Shown piece after piece: positions 19,895 to 32,749 of a DNA stretch of 64,000 nucleotides. The translations under genes and the position numbers were made by a program. The notes beneath the pieces are model-generated. The model did not search any database and was not told the origin of the DNA. It saw nothing but the letters and a program-made list of their open reading frames with translations. The stretch comes from Cucumis sativus (taxonomy: Eukaryota > Streptophyta > Magnoliopsida > Cucurbitales > Cucurbitaceae). Each line of letters begins with the position of its first letter. The first letter of the stretch is position 1. The stretch is from assembly GCF_000004075.3 (NCBI RefSeq), contig NC_026660.2:18433837-18497836 (forward strand), written 5' to 3'.

Positions 19895-20176
19895 CAAGCC
19901 AAGAGATGGAGAGAGAGAGAGAGAGAGAATTTAAAATTTTGGTTTAGGAATTGGATTTTGTCGGTATTGCGTCGGGCAAATTGAAGTGAATATGAAGAGA
20001 TGGAGAGAGAATAATGTGAACGGAGAGTGAGGGTGGCGAGGGTGGGGGAAAGAGCGTCAAAGAGAGAGGGAATTTCTGGCTGTCCTTTTTAAAATTGGCA
20101 GCGCAATTAGCTTTTGTGTGGAAATCCAACTAAAAAGAAAGTCCCTCAGTTCACACGCCTTCCATTCATTTATATA
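19895..20176 (-). promoter_or_regulatory. 5' UTR and TATA box of the beta-glucosidase
   Basis: TATATAAA on the minus strand (20176-20169) sits about 275 bp upstream of the ATG. The predicted leader starting near 20140 is pyrimidine-rich and contains a (CT)n run at 19911-19928 just before the start codon, a common plant leader feature. TATA and start assignments are inferred. Confidence 0.5.
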
Positions 20177-23100
20177 CTTTTTTTTATATATATATAAATC
20201 ACTTTTTTTTTATTATTATTTTTCCAATTATGCTTTTTTCTTAGGCCACAACGTATTGTTTTGTTGTCATCAATCCTAACTTAACAAATTTATCATTTTC
20301 ATTTAATCTTTTTTAAACTAAAGTATTATTTTTTATCTTCAATTTAAGTATAGTTTATGAATTAAGTATCAATCCATCCATTTTTGGAGGTTAAAACTTT
20401 CGTATTTCATCAATATAATAAATTTATATAATAAGAGTACACCAATACTTTTTATCATTTAAAGATTGAAAAAATGTGTTAATTAACATTATTGTAAAGG
20501 TACCATCATCGCTAATTGAACCAATTATTCATCGTTCTTAAGATGAGTCCAATGGAAATGATTGGACAAGGCATTCCCACTTCTATCCAATGTGAACATG
20601 AATTTAGTATTTATTGGTTGCATAGGAGAACACAACCCAGTTGATGAAAATATTAGTTTAGTTTCAAATACTATTTAAATTATCAACCTCCTTGTTAAGA
20701 AATTTGTACGTATTTACCATTACAAATTAAGCTCTTTTCTTTTTCTTTTCCTCAAATGAGTAAATAGTTTTTCTAATATATATGCGAATTACTGTTATCT
20801 TTGAAGACTAAAAGACCTAGAATAATACTTTTGTTAAATTGTCTTTTGTTTTTATTTCATAGCTGGTTTTTTTTTTAATTTTATTATTATTAATTGATAT
20901 GTTGAAATTAAATAGGCATAAATTTTAAAGTTAAATGACTAAAAATGTGTAGTTTTATTTAAACTTTATGCATAATCCCACGTCTATGTATTTAGACCAA
21001 AACGAAAAAGAAAATAGACACAAAATGGAAAGTTGTTTCCTTTTATAATTTAACTTATTTTTAAAGTTTTACATAATCATCATTTCAATATTAAACCTTT
21101 AAGAGAAGGAGAGGAAAATAACTGACAAAAGAAGAAGAAAAAGTATTAAATATTTGGCTCCGTTTAGTAATCAACTAATCATTTTATTTCCAATAATTTG
21201 TCCTATAGAATTCAAAATTTTAAGATTAGATGAGTGATATCGTTAATCTATGTCCACGTTAGCACATGTTTAACTCAAAAGTGTAAAAAGTAGTGTTAAT
21301 ATTTGGGAATATTAGGAAGATGTAGTTTGTACACGTCATTAGTCAAAGGTCCAGCTGGGCAATAACTCCTCCATTTCAATTGGATAGGAAAAGAAATTCT
21401 GACGATCCTATCACCTTTTGCCACGTTCACACTGCATGCATTGCGCGTGAGATTATCGTTTGTTATCAATTAATAAATTTGGAATCACAAATCATATATG
21501 ACAAGTTCCAGAATGTTCTACACGCAACACTATGCTAAGGATGACGTGGTACATTTTATTTCTTTTTTCTTTTTTTATAAACTCACATGATCACAATTTT
21601 TTTTAAAAATATTTATATTAAATGATAAATTTACAAGTTCATATCTTGTTAGTTTGAAATTTGGTAGGAAATAAGAATATTGAAGTTTAATTTTATATAG
21701 ATGTTGATGAAAATATATTCATGGCGTTTATCAAAATCTATCGTAATATATTTTATAAATATTTTTATTATTTTATCATTTATAATCACTTTTATATATT
21801 ATACTTTAAATTTCACATTTAATTATTGTTATTTCATATTGTGGTATTTTAAAAATGGAAAAATATATGTTCTATATAGTATAACATGTGAATGATGCAT
21901 GCATCAAATAGACCAAAAATGAAATATTAATTTTCTCCTAGCAAAGTGAAGAAAGAGTACAAGGAACAAGTTCTATATGTTGCATTCTCTCATACTCCAT
22001 TCTTCTTTATTTCTATTCATTAAATTTCCTAAAATTATACAAACTATTTTTTAGAAGGAACAAAACACATTTATATTATATAGACCATTTTTTCAACCTA
22101 AAAAAATAGACTTAATCGAATTTGTTCAAATCAAAGAAAAAATCAAGTGAAAAAGACTAAAAGAACAAAGTGTACGTTTCAAGGGCTCTTTGAGTGTGCA
22201 TGCGTTTAGTTCAAAAAACTTCAAAGGGTCCAACTCAACTGAGGTGGAAAATTGAAATTTTAGATAAATAAATAGTGCATAACGAGTCTTAATGAATTAA
22301 GGCAAGTTGTTAAGTCCCTATTTCTGAAACCCTAAACTTAAGCATGAAATCTAGTGTGGTTAAACAATACTCATCAAACTAATGTGTGTGCAAACGTCTT
22401 CTATTATATTCGTTTTGAAAAATTTGCTAACCATGTGTAAACAAGCATACACAGGTATGTTTTATAATGATTTGTGTATCATATATATATATTTTGTTAG
22501 AAAAGCATGTGGACCTTTAGCCTATTATAAAGTTACCTCTATTGTTGTCCCACATTGATAAAAATGGAAAAGATAAATAAGTATAAATAGTTAAGTGCCA
22601 CTAAAAATATATAAATTATGTTGATGTTAATAGTATGACCTAACGGTCACCATGCGTCTTGTCCCACGTCTACTTGAATATCACCTCATACATATATTCA
22701 AGTTTCATGTAGACGTGAAAATTCAATTTTTTTTAACATTGTAACAATTGGGCTCCTAAACTTATATAAAGGGTCGAGATACATTATTTCAAAATCCTCC
22801 ATCTACTATCGTCTTTACTATTTTACATTCATCATTTTCTTTTTTAATTTTTCGCTAATTAAAACGTTTACTATTTTCTTATCCAACTAAAATAGTTTAC
22901 ACACTTAACACATACTATATACTTTAAGTTTAATTTTTATCATTTTAGAGGCTTAAATTCTATTATTATAAGTTTTGAGAATTTACGTTTTACCATTGAA
23001 AATTTTACAATATGATCACAAATTATTACCATAAATTAGGGTATACTTATTGTTTTGTAATATCTATAATGAAATTTCAATGGTTGATGTGTTTGGTGAT

Positions 23101-24835
23101 TTATTTGATTCTTGATGGAATAAAACATGAGAGAAAAAAATTAATGAGGAATGTTGGTGTACCTAACTTATTTAGTTTGAATCAATTAGTTTTGTGTAAA
23201 GAAAAAAGGTTTGCAAATTAAATTACCAATAATGTAATAATACATTCAAAGAAGTCATCCATAGCCACATTGAAATATAATGTCTTTGTGAATTGTACCC
23301 ATATAATATTATCTCTAGCCACATGTTACAAACTTATATGCTTAAAATCATTATTTAGTCCGCCAATATGAATAAAATTACTTTAATGTAAATTTGCTAT
23401 ACGAGATATTTTCAATTCTAACAAAATAAATTAAATTATTTAAAAAATATATTAAAATTTTAGATTATATCATCCATTCATTGTTTACTATAATTATAAG
23501 ATTCAAATAAAAAATAAACTATCGACTTATTGTTGATAAAACGTTAATTCATATGATATATCTGATGTTGTAATAAAGGTCCTAAAAATGTCAAAAAGCA
23601 AAGAAAAAAAGAAGAAGAAAAGAACTACTTTTTAGAAAGTTGGAAACTCTTTTATAAATTTTGGTTTAAAATTCAAAGAAATAAAAGTAGAATGTAGTTT
23701 ACACTTTATGACAATGTAGACTTAAAGTTTATATTTGGTTTCGTGATAAATTTTATTGAAATCAAGTGTCAATTTTTATTACATAGTATTTAAATTTTAT
23801 GAATAAATTTATTTTTTAATAAGTTTACCAACCCTATACGTTTAAAATATTTGAGTATAAATATATATATTTTTAATTCACGCTCATAATTCACACCAAA
23901 ACGTGAAAAAGAAATCAAACCATGTTTTTATATTATATATATATATATTGATGCCTATTTTTTATATAGAAGTATGCCGGTATATATTTATTTCATTTAG
24001 AGGTTTCTATTTCATACACAACCGCCGACTTCAACATGTATATATGTCTATGCTATTTATGTTTAAATCATGTAATATTGATAATTTTTTTAATGTAAAC
24101 ACAAAAATCTTACCTATATTTTTCTCTCTCTCCTCTTTAATTTTTCTACTAAAATTATTTTATTAATAAAATGATTGAATGACTTGTACTTTAGTTATGT
24201 TAAAACAATGTAAATATTATTAAAATTTATTAAATATACATAAAAGGTAATAAAATGAAGCAAGAAATATTAAAGTCCTTCGTTTAATTCTTTATTTACA
24301 AAATCATTAAATGAAATTATGAATTCATGTTTATAATTTCATATTTTCAAAAGAAGTATGATTTGGGTGAATATTTTATCCTTTCATTGTAATTTTTTTA
24401 GTCTTACTTTAGCCACAATTTTGTCATTCACATAGATTGAATGTGTGTGGTCATTTTCACATTAAACAAAATAAAAATTACATTTCGTTAATTAATTTTT
24501 CATTTCCTCGTTAAAAGAAAAATGTTTTGATTCCATAACGGATATTAGTTAATGCTCTATGTTATTAGGGGCTTAGGGCTACAATGTAACTTTTCTATAT
24601 GTTATTTACACAACTAAATTTTTTTTTATCATACTTTATTCAGATATATATAGATTAGATGGTTAAGTTTGGATAGTATAAGCTTAAAATATTAAGAAAT
24701 AGAATTTAAATGGTGAAAAATGATACATTGGAAGGATGTAAATATAAAAAAGATATAAATATGTAAATGTTGAAATGATTGTTGTTAAATTAAAAATTTT
24801 ATTGTTTATTGCTATAACTAAATGGCTCATTTTCG
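20177..24835. other. Intergenic region between divergent genes
   Basis: About 4.7 kb separates the divergently transcribed beta-glucosidase and CobW-family gene. It is AT-rich and lacks exons. The only structured feature I could support is the candidate Pol III-type unit at 22547-22734, described separately. Confidence 0.65.
22547..22734 (+). ncRNA. Candidate USE/TATA-driven small RNA locus
   Basis: GTCCCACATTG at 22547-22557 matches the plant snRNA upstream sequence element (RTCCCACATCG) at 10 of 11 positions. TATAAATA follows at 22582-22589, a gap of 24 nt, the shorter spacing associated with plant Pol III snRNA-type promoters. About 75 nt downstream, 22665-22717 forms an inverted repeat (arms CACGTCTAC with GTAGACGTG, and TTGAATAT with ATATTCAA, with a 7-nt bulge). 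T8 at 22727-22734 could end a Pol III transcript. I do not recognise the RNA as U6, U3, MRP or 7SL. Similar USE-like boxes also occur in transposon LTRs, so it may be a promoter relic. Confidence 0.3.
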
Positions 24836-26024
24836 TAGCTTTCAAGTCTCACGTGCTCCACCCTCTCCTATTTCTTTCCGTTTAGCATCTCAGTTCCGCC
24901 GCTGCCGTTCTTCGGTTCGTGCTCGTACAGCATCCTATCTAACGGCTCTGCACTGATTGGTATTCTCCCAATCTCCATCTATCTCTGTCTCCTCACTCGA
25001 ATAACGAAAGAATGGAAGATTTGTATGTATTATCATGAATTTTCCAGCATCTCCCTTCTCAGTCGAAGTAATTCAATTATCTTTTAATCACAAGCACGTC
25101 CGGCGGCTATCTTTTAATTGACCGAACAACCTCAACAATATTTCTATTTTGTATATTTGTTTAACCAATGATGGTCTGAATTTACTGAATATAAAAGCCT
25201 TCCTAGTTCCTTATGCTTCATACTTGATACTCCACCCTCCATTTATTCTTCTTCTATTGCTATTATTATATTTCTATAGTTGATTGTGTCAAATTAGAGT
25301 CTGTGACTGTTTTGAATGATAGCTGGACGTGTTTCGATTGATTTTTTGTATTGAAAATGTTTATGTTTTGGTTTTGTTACTTCTGACTAATTGGAGAAGT
25401 TTTATAGCTCCATTGGTTTGGGCATGCTGTCTTTTTTCGTGTGTGTGTGTGTAAATTTCATACATCAATGAAATTTGTTTCTTATAAAAAAGATGAAAGG
25501 TTTGGATGATTTGATTTGATGATTTCTTCTGCTGAGATTGCAATTTGAAACTGTGTGTTTTGTTTGAAATGTTTATGAATGATTCGGATGCCAAATCGAT
25601 GGTGTAGTTGTCTTTCCGCTTGCTAATTAAAACAAAGTAATAAAGTGTAAGTGAACTTTCTTTTGGGCCTGAATATCGAACTCGATTGGGAAAACACCAG
25701 GACGGGCCAAAGAAACAGTTGGTTGGGATGAAATGTTAATTACTAATTCTGAGGAAGTTAATGAGGTTGGACCTTAATTATTGAAAGCCAAGGATTTTTT
25801 TTATTAAATACAACTTGCTTTTCATTTTATGGATGGAGTTCAACTCTTTGTTTTTGGTGCTGTTTTTAGGTCAGTTTTTGTTTAATCTCCCAGAAATTTT
25901 TTATGAGTGAGTGTCTAGATAGCTTATGCCTACCTTGATTAATTTCAGTCAGAAAGCAGATGTATTGAAGGTCAATTATCAAATTGAAACTACCAAACCC
26001 AAATCCACGGCTACGATTTGAAAA
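24836..26024 (+). promoter_or_regulatory. Promoter/leader of the CobW-family gene, with 5' UTR intron
   Basis: A G-box CACGTG at 24850-24855 precedes a GC-richer leader (about 24880-24958). A donor at 24960 (ATTG/GTATTC) and an acceptor TTTCAG ending at 25948 define a leader intron of about 990 nt. Exon 2 then carries the start codon at 26025. The blocks 24836-25230 and about 25759-25870 are clearly homologous to the leader of the KTI12 gene 5.5 kb downstream, including the G-box and the donor. Confidence 0.6.
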
Positions 26025-28988
26025 ATGGAAGATGAAGATCCACCACTCGCTGTTGAGATTGGCGAAACAATTACAGCTGTCCAACAACATGAAGATGATG
26101 GTGTTTCTGTTGGCGTTACAGTTATCACTGGATATCTTGGAGCTGGAAAATCCACCGTAACTTACACTCTGAAACTTTTCTCCTTACCCCCTCACTCGAT
26201 TTCTTTTTGCAACCATCAAATTTGAGCTATAGAATGATATTTCTTGTTTGGTGGAATTCAGTTGGTTAATTACGTATTGAACTCGCAACATGGCAAGAGA
26301 ATTGCTGTTATACTGAACGAATTTGGGGAGGAAATTGGAATTGAGAGGGCAATGATAAATGAAGGTGACGGTGGGGCGTTGGTTGAGGAATGGGTCGAAT
26401 TAGCAAATGGATGTATTTGTTGCACTGTTAAGCATAGCCTGGTTCAAGCCTTGGAGCAACTTGTGCAGAGAAAAGAAAGGTATTCTCTTGCTGTTATATT
26501 AGATTTCAATGGAGCTTCTGGAAAAATACGTTGATGATTTAGTCCATCTTACATGTCTCTAGGCTCGATCATATTTTGTTGGAAACTACGGGATTAGCCA
26601 ATCCTGCTCCACTTGCTTCTGTACTTTGGCTGGACGATCAATTGGAATCATCGATCAAGCTTGATTCAATTATTACAGTCAGTTCTTAGTTCTTGTTCCT
26701 TCACGGTTTGAGTTAGTTTCCCCAAGTTTACTTTGAAATACGTATTATAGTTTGGAAATGTTTGTGAATTACATGCTATAGTTCTTAAGTTTAAGAATGT
26801 GTCATATTTGATGTTTGATTGAAATTAAGATAGCCAATGAAGCTTAAGTTTCCCCTTGTTCTAAGGTTAAATTTATGTGTTGGCTTTCGTTTCTATGTTG
26901 TTATTTAATTCGATTTTGTCTGTCCATGAGTGGATGCATGGTGTAGTAAATACTTGAATACTTCAAACTTTGTTTTAAATTCTTTTTCTAGTGATCTAAA
27001 GGTTTCACCCAATAATAACTCCTTATGTTCATTTGGATGAATACATGCAAGTAGGTCGTGGATGCTAAAAATCTTCATTTTCAATTGAATGAGCACCGTA
27101 GTTCATCATCCTTTCCGGAAGCATTTCATCAAATTGTGTTTGCGGTAATATTCTTATTCTTAGTTCTTTTATGGTCTCTGCAAGTTTGCAATCTACCATT
27201 AATTATGTCAAGCAACTGCTGGGATCTTCATTATTTATCATTTTTCATTCCATTATTACTTAGTATTTTTGTTTGTTTTATTTCTGTCTCTCTTGCTATA
27301 TGGTTTGTTTTATTTCTCTCTTTTGCTATATGGTTTGATTTATTTCTCTCTTTTGCTATATGGTTTTCTCAATAATTGTCCAATGTGCACGCCTAAGAAG
27401 TTGTGAATCTGTTATCCATCATAGGATACTATTATTCTTAACAAGGTCGACCTGGTCTCTTCAGATCGTGGTGATGGTGCATTGGAGGACCTGGAGTATG
27501 AAATACGTAACATTAATTCTCTTGCCAAAATCATTCACTCTGTTCGGTGTCAAGTAGACCTGTCTCTCATACTAGACTGCAATTCCTATAATGCTGCTGT
27601 TAGTCATGAACTTAACTTTAACCCCTAGCTCATTTTCTATTTTCGTATCTGTCCTCTTTATCTGATACTATTCAGTTTTTCCCCATTTAGAATACAGCTC
27701 ATTTAGAAGCATTATTGAAAGAAAGTCGTTCTTTATCTACTCAAGATCTTCATGATACTGGTGTTCGAACCTTGTGCATTAGTGAAGACGACAAAGTTGA
27801 CCTTGATAAGGTAGTTTCATGTATTTCCGTTAAAGATTGTGTGGTTCCATCTTATTTTAAATTGCTTAGGCATTTAAGAATTTCACGACCTGGAGTGTAG
27901 CTACATCCATGCTGATTTATGTTTTAGCCAAAGATCCATTGAAGTAATAATATTCTGAACTACTAATATATCTTTCCATTGGCTTGCTGATCTATTTAAC
28001 GAAGTATTTAACTTTCGAAGTGATTATATAAATCGCTCATCTTCACTATGAGCATGATGATTGAAGTAGGCACAATTCGTACAAGCAATATAAGTTACTG
28101 CCTTGGAAATTCATGATATTTCTCATTAATCTGCATTTCATATCCGATCTTCGTGATGGTGCTATTCTCATGCCTACCTTATTTTCCAATAGGTTCATTC
28201 TTGGCTTGAGGAGATACTTTGGGAGAAAAAAGGTGGCATGGATGTGTATCGTTGCAAAGGAGTTTTAAGCATAAAAAATTCTGATCAGCTACATACTTTG
28301 CAGGTAGATCATGTGCTTAATCCTATAGTTTTTGCTGTTGGAAAATCACTCCAAACAGGCTTCTTCTTTAACCATCGTCCTAATTTCCCATCCTTTGTTA
28401 ATCCGATTTCCATGCATTCCTTTTGGGTTTTGAACCCAAATGAAAAGGTTGAGTTATTGCGACGATACTTCCTAACAAGAACACTCAAGAACAACACAGA
28501 AAACTCAAGAAGACTCAAATATAAAAACATATGGAAATATACTGTAATATATACTATAAGAGAAGTAGCAAGATAACCTTGCCTTCCAAGTGGGCTAGTC
28601 CAAAGGAAATCTCACAAAATTCCTCACTCTTTGCTCCTTATCTCATTCCCTTTATTTATAAGCCCTAACAATACCAACATTCTACTACTAATCCTACTAT
28701 ATCTCTAACTAGGGAGCTCTTTTTCATGTTAATGACTGATTTTGATTGGTGGCTGACAGGCAGTTCGGGAATTATACGAGATCGTTCCTACACGGCAATG
28801 GAACAATGGAGAAAGTCAGACGAACAAGATAGTGTTCATAGGTAAAAGACATACAAAAATATCCACGCCCACGAACTCTTACAATGTGTTTATTGTTGAA
28901 ACTTACACATTGTCCATAATATGCAGGTCGTAATCTGAACGAGGATGTTCTCAGCAAAACCTTTAGAGAATGTGCTTCTATCTCCTAA
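26025..28988 (+). CDS. CobW/G3E-family GTPase (COG0523), ZNG1-like
   Basis: A metal-chaperone-type P-loop GTPase; characterised relatives deliver zinc to client enzymes, but the plant client is not known from sequence. Exons are 26025-26156, 26262-26479, 26563-26677, 27055-27144, 27425-27598, 27691-27810, 28193-28303, 28760-28841 and 28927-28988, all GT-AG and in phase, for 1104 nt and 367 residues. Seen directly: Walker A GYLGAGKST (residues 36-44), the metal-binding CICC motif (95-98) in ELANGCICCTVK, LLETTGLANPAP (Walker B-type glutamate E124), the guanine-specificity motif NKVD (191-194), and a C-terminal CobW_C-like region RCKGVLSIKNSDQLHTLQ ending in CASIS. No organelle transit peptide is evident; the acidic N-terminus suggests a cytosolic protein. 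It is most like the Arabidopsis At1g26520 type, consistent with the neighbours. The reading frame is intact. Confidence 0.93.
27270..27366 (+). repeat. About 30-bp tandem repeat in intron 4 of the GTPase gene
   Basis: The phrase CTCTCTTTTGCTATATGG, followed by TTTGnTTTATTT, is repeated about three times with a period near 30 bp. The first copy is slightly diverged. It lies in the intron after the exon ending at 27144. Confidence 0.8.
28440..28740 (-). mobile_element. Possible LTR-like insertion in intron 7 of the GTPase gene
   Basis: On the minus strand this segment reads GGGCTTATAAATAAAGGG (TATA-like, near 28660) and then a moderately GC-richer, stop-filled leader, resembling the U3/R part of a plant LTR. 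It makes up most of the intron. No clear TG/CA ends or target-site duplication were found, so it could be another repeat class. Confidence 0.3.
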
Positions 28989-30309
28989 ATTTTGTTGCTT
29001 TACTATTTGTTCGACTACATAGGCAAACAAGGAAGAGCATATGCGTAGGTGAAATGGTTTTGTATGATTTCGAAGTCCTTTTTTTGTATGTTAACTTGGA
29101 TAAGTGTTTCCTAAATTAACTGTCTTTCGGTCTTGTTAGAGGTGTTCTAGAAAGGTTTTTGATGGAAAGATTTGTGAACGAAGGTACCATTGGATGTTTA
29201 TTTTTCTAAATGAAAGTTCTTTTGAAAGTTAACATTGCAATAAAAATATCAAAAATTAAATTAGTTAAATTAAAAAAAAAAAAACAAGAATAACCATTAA
29301 ATTATAAGATTCCCAAATTATAGTTTTAAAAATTGATTGTTCGTTCTCTTGCGATTCGTGCTTCTTCCATTTGTGAGGGTGGTCGCTATTGGCTTTCTTC
29401 TCTTCTTGTTAGGAATTAATGAAGTTTATTTTCTTCAAAAAAAAAAGAAAGAAAGAAAGTTAACTTACAACGTGTACATTGAAGACAAAGAAGCACATGT
29501 TTTGAATTTCCTAACTTAAATTATGAAAGATCAAAATAATATTGCAATAAAACAAAAGTTTAGATTATATATTGATACTCTATATTTTAAAATGCCTCAT
29601 ATTTAAATTATGAAATATATTTTAAAAAGTGCTGTTTTTTTAGGAGTTCTTATGGATTAAAAAAAAAAAAAAATTCTTATGGATTTAAAAAAATTTAAAA
29701 TTATTTGCAAAATATAGAGAAAAAAAGAAATTTTTTTTTGACAAAATATTTACCCATCCTGAAACAAAATTTACACTTGATTAAATATTTAAAATATTTT
29801 TTTAAAGGTTCTATTTTTATGATTTATAAAAAAGAAAAAAGTATAAAATTTATTAAAAAAAATCAGATAGATTTTGCTCTATTTTACAAAGGAAATTTTT
29901 AAAAATGGAAGAATTTGCAAATTATCTAGGTCTATAGCAAAATTTTAATCCAACTACAAAATGGATAACTAAAATTTTAACCCGAATTCAAACTATTCAT
30001 TTTTTTTTTCTACATGTAAATAGTTTTCATTTTCTTCTTTCATGTAAATTCTGGTTTTGTTTTATAAATAGTTTGGATTTTTTTGATACGTTTAAAAATG
30101 TCATTCTTTTAATAATTCATTTGTTTGTATTTACTCCTTAAAAAAATAAAAATATACTTTGAACGGCTAAAATATTGGTTATCATATTGATTAAAATTCT
30201 GTCATGAATTGTATATATTTTGTAAATTCTTCTTAGTTTTTTTTTGAGTCGTTCCATTTTTTAAAATAAAATGAAAATAAGTAAAATTGAGCCCTAAACA
30301 TATGTATGT
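28989..30309. other. 3' flank of the GTPase gene, then intergenic
   Basis: The first about 250 bases are probably 3' UTR. The rest is AT-rich with poly-A/T tracts and an AAAG-type microsatellite near 29440. No exon was recognised. Confidence 0.6.
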
Positions 30310-31268
30310 ATCTTCCTCTCACTTTCAAGTCTCACGTGCTTCACCTTCCGTCTTTAGCAGCTCAGCTCCGCCGCTGCCACTTTCCAGTTCGTTGTCGCCG
30401 CCGTTCTTCCGCTCGTGCCAGCGCCGCATCCCTCCTAACGGATCTTCACTGATTTTCCACTCGGTTGTTGCTACTGGTATTATCCCAATCTCCATCTATA
30501 TCTATCTCTTCACTTCAAAAACATAAATTAGGGCTTTTCTAATGAAAAAATGGAATATTTGTTTTTGTTTTTGTTTTTCTTAATAACCATACCCGAATAG
30601 CAACGAAAATAGAAGAAACCCACCTTTTGATTTGCTGCATATGTCTGTCAATTGAGGCGTCCATATATCTCTTTGGTCTCTGCTGAAAATTTCCTTGCTT
30701 CTGCACCAATGAATTTTCCAGCTTCTCCCTCGTCAGTTGAAGTAATCCAATTCTCTTTTAATTCCAATGAGTGTTTTATTTTAATTGACTTCCTCAACCG
30801 TATTTATTTTTGTATATTTGTTGAAGCAGTACGCTGACCAGCGGTACTTTAAATTTACTGAAAATAAGAGCCTTCTCTATTCTTTGTTCTTCATGTTCTT
30901 GATTTAAAATATGTATATTTGGGGTAAAATATACATATTTTTGGAAGTGGAGGGCTCAAGGGACCTAAAGATTCTGCTTTTATATATGGTATGGATTTTT
31001 TTAGGATTCTCTTAATGTTTTTGGAGAGAAAACAATATCAATGATTCTATGAAATTTACAAATTGAGTAATGGTATGTTGAAAATTATAATTGTTGTAAG
31101 CAGAGACGTGTGAAGTGTGTACAACAATATGAACCTAGAAAAGGTTTCTTGTGAATCAAAGCTTCAGGAGATCTACCATTAAATTTTTGTTGTTGTTCCT
31201 TTAATTGCATATAATCCGATAGAAAGAAAGAAAAAGTTGTTGATGTTGAGCCGGAGTGCCTGTTTTGC

Positions 31269-31600
31269 CTACTTGAATGAATGGTCCTTGAACAGGCTGA
31301 GCTGCCAGTATTTTATGTTGAATGAGAATGGGAGTGTCAAAATCCAACAATTAAAGGCTGTTTGAAAGTGAACCCAAATCCTGTTTGAAAATTGGCAGTG
31401 TATGAAAAGATGGTCTTGAGTCTCATGATCAGAGCTGCATAAACAGCAGCAATTTGGGGAGAGACTGATCCAGGGGTGCTTTATTTGAATTGTGTTCCTT
31501 GTGTGGTTTCATTTTAGAATTTTAGGCTGATTTCCCATAAAAAGAATTTTAAGTGTCTTTTGAAAGAACCCCTTTCTGAATCAGTTTGTATTGTCTGGAT
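31269..31600 (-). mobile_element. LINE remnant (zf-RVT region)
   Basis: Read on the minus strand, 31475-31269 translates as PWISLSPNCCCLCSSDHE and then a TQDHLFIHC-type stretch and FSNRIW. This is the cysteine/histidine zinc-binding module at the C-terminus of plant non-LTR retrotransposon reverse transcriptases (zf-RVT). A KFFLWEIS-like piece sits just upstream around 31540. The frame is broken between the two parts and no RT core remains, so this is a dead fragment within the KTI12 leader intron. Confidence 0.6.
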
Positions 31601-31894
31601 GATTGCTTTCTGACATAGTTGATAGGCCACTGACTTTTTTCCCAATTCCCAGTTGACGTACTTACAGGGTGTAATGATTTCTATTAACTATTATTTAGCT
31701 TACCGACTGTTTTCATGACGAGAAATGATTTGTTTCCCAGTGGGCACAGTAGGTGTCTAATTGAGAGAGAGAGTGCTGAGTGTGTAATTTTCTGCTATTG
31801 ATAAGGGAGATTGAGTTACTTGTTTCTGAATATGAGAAGTTTTGAGTTTATGGCCTTAACGCTTGACTTCTTGCTTTTAAAATCAAGATTTTGA

Positions 31895-32200
31895 TAGAAC
31901 ACTGATACAATGTTTCTATTTTATTGATACCTTCAACAGAATTACAATATAAAAGAAGTAAAATAATAAGTGAAAAAAGAACCCTAATCGTCTGCCCTTC
32001 CTCTCTTTCAAGGAATAGAGAAATTTTGCAGCCTTATTTCTTCACCAAATTCTTCATACCCTTCTTCCCTCCCCAACTTCCTATTTATAACCAACCAACT
32101 ACCAACAAATCTAATTACACTTTTACCCCTGTCCTATACTAATCTAGGTATCTAACAGATTTCCTCTATCCAAAACTTCTACCTCCATCCCTTATTTCGC
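31895..32200 (-). mobile_element. LTR fragment with primer-binding-site-like end
   Basis: On the minus strand the order is TTATAAATAGGAAG (TATA box, near 32085), a leader, AATAAAATAG (polyadenylation-like, near 31920), GAAACA, and then TTGTATCAGTG, which resembles a diverged initiator-Met primer-binding site. That is the order of a Copia-type LTR end. No internal region follows, so it is a truncated remnant. Confidence 0.4.
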
Positions 32201-32554
32201 CTGAAGTCTGTTCAATCAGCTGAACTTCAGATTACAAAAATTAGCCAAGGGCCACAAAGAATTTGTAGAATGGTGACAAATCCATTTAAATTCCGGTTTG
32301 GTGCAGCCACCACCCACACCAATCTTTTATACTGTTCTTTGGATCTGAAAGAGTAATCTGAACCTCTTTCTGTCATCTCTTGCCACTCTATATTCTGAAT
32401 CTAGGTAGCTTCTCTGGCTTTTGTGTATTTCTTCACTTTGAAATGTTCATAGTAAATAATTATTGTGAGGAAATGAACGTGGCCAGACCTTAATTATTGA
32501 AAGCCAAGAATTGTTTGACTAAATACAACTAGCTCTTCATTTAAAGGAGTTCAA

Positions 32555-32749
32555 TCATTAAGAGGTAAAAAGGAAGACATAGTTTCAATAACTAACTAAG
32601 AGGTCATGTATTCAATTCATAGTAGCCGCCTAGGAATTAATTTCCTACAAGTTTTCTTTCACCAAAATGTTGTTGGGTCAGACGAGTTGTCTCGTGAGAT
32701 TAGTCGAGTTGTGCGTAAGCTAGTCCAGACACTCACAGATGTAATGGAT
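32555..32749 (+). mobile_element. tRNA-derived SINE
   Basis: About 195 bp flanked by near-identical 9-bp repeats GGAGTTCAA (32546-32554) and GGAGTTCGA (32750-32758). It has a B-box-like GTATTCAATTCAT at 32609-32621. The body is typical of a widespread dicot SINE, with GCCGCCTAGGAATTAATTTCC, then TTGTCTCGTGAGATTAGTCG and a CCAGACACTCACAGAT end. The homologous leader of the upstream GTPase gene lacks it and has a single GGAGTTCAACTC site, so the insertion post-dates the leader duplication. Confidence 0.75.
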
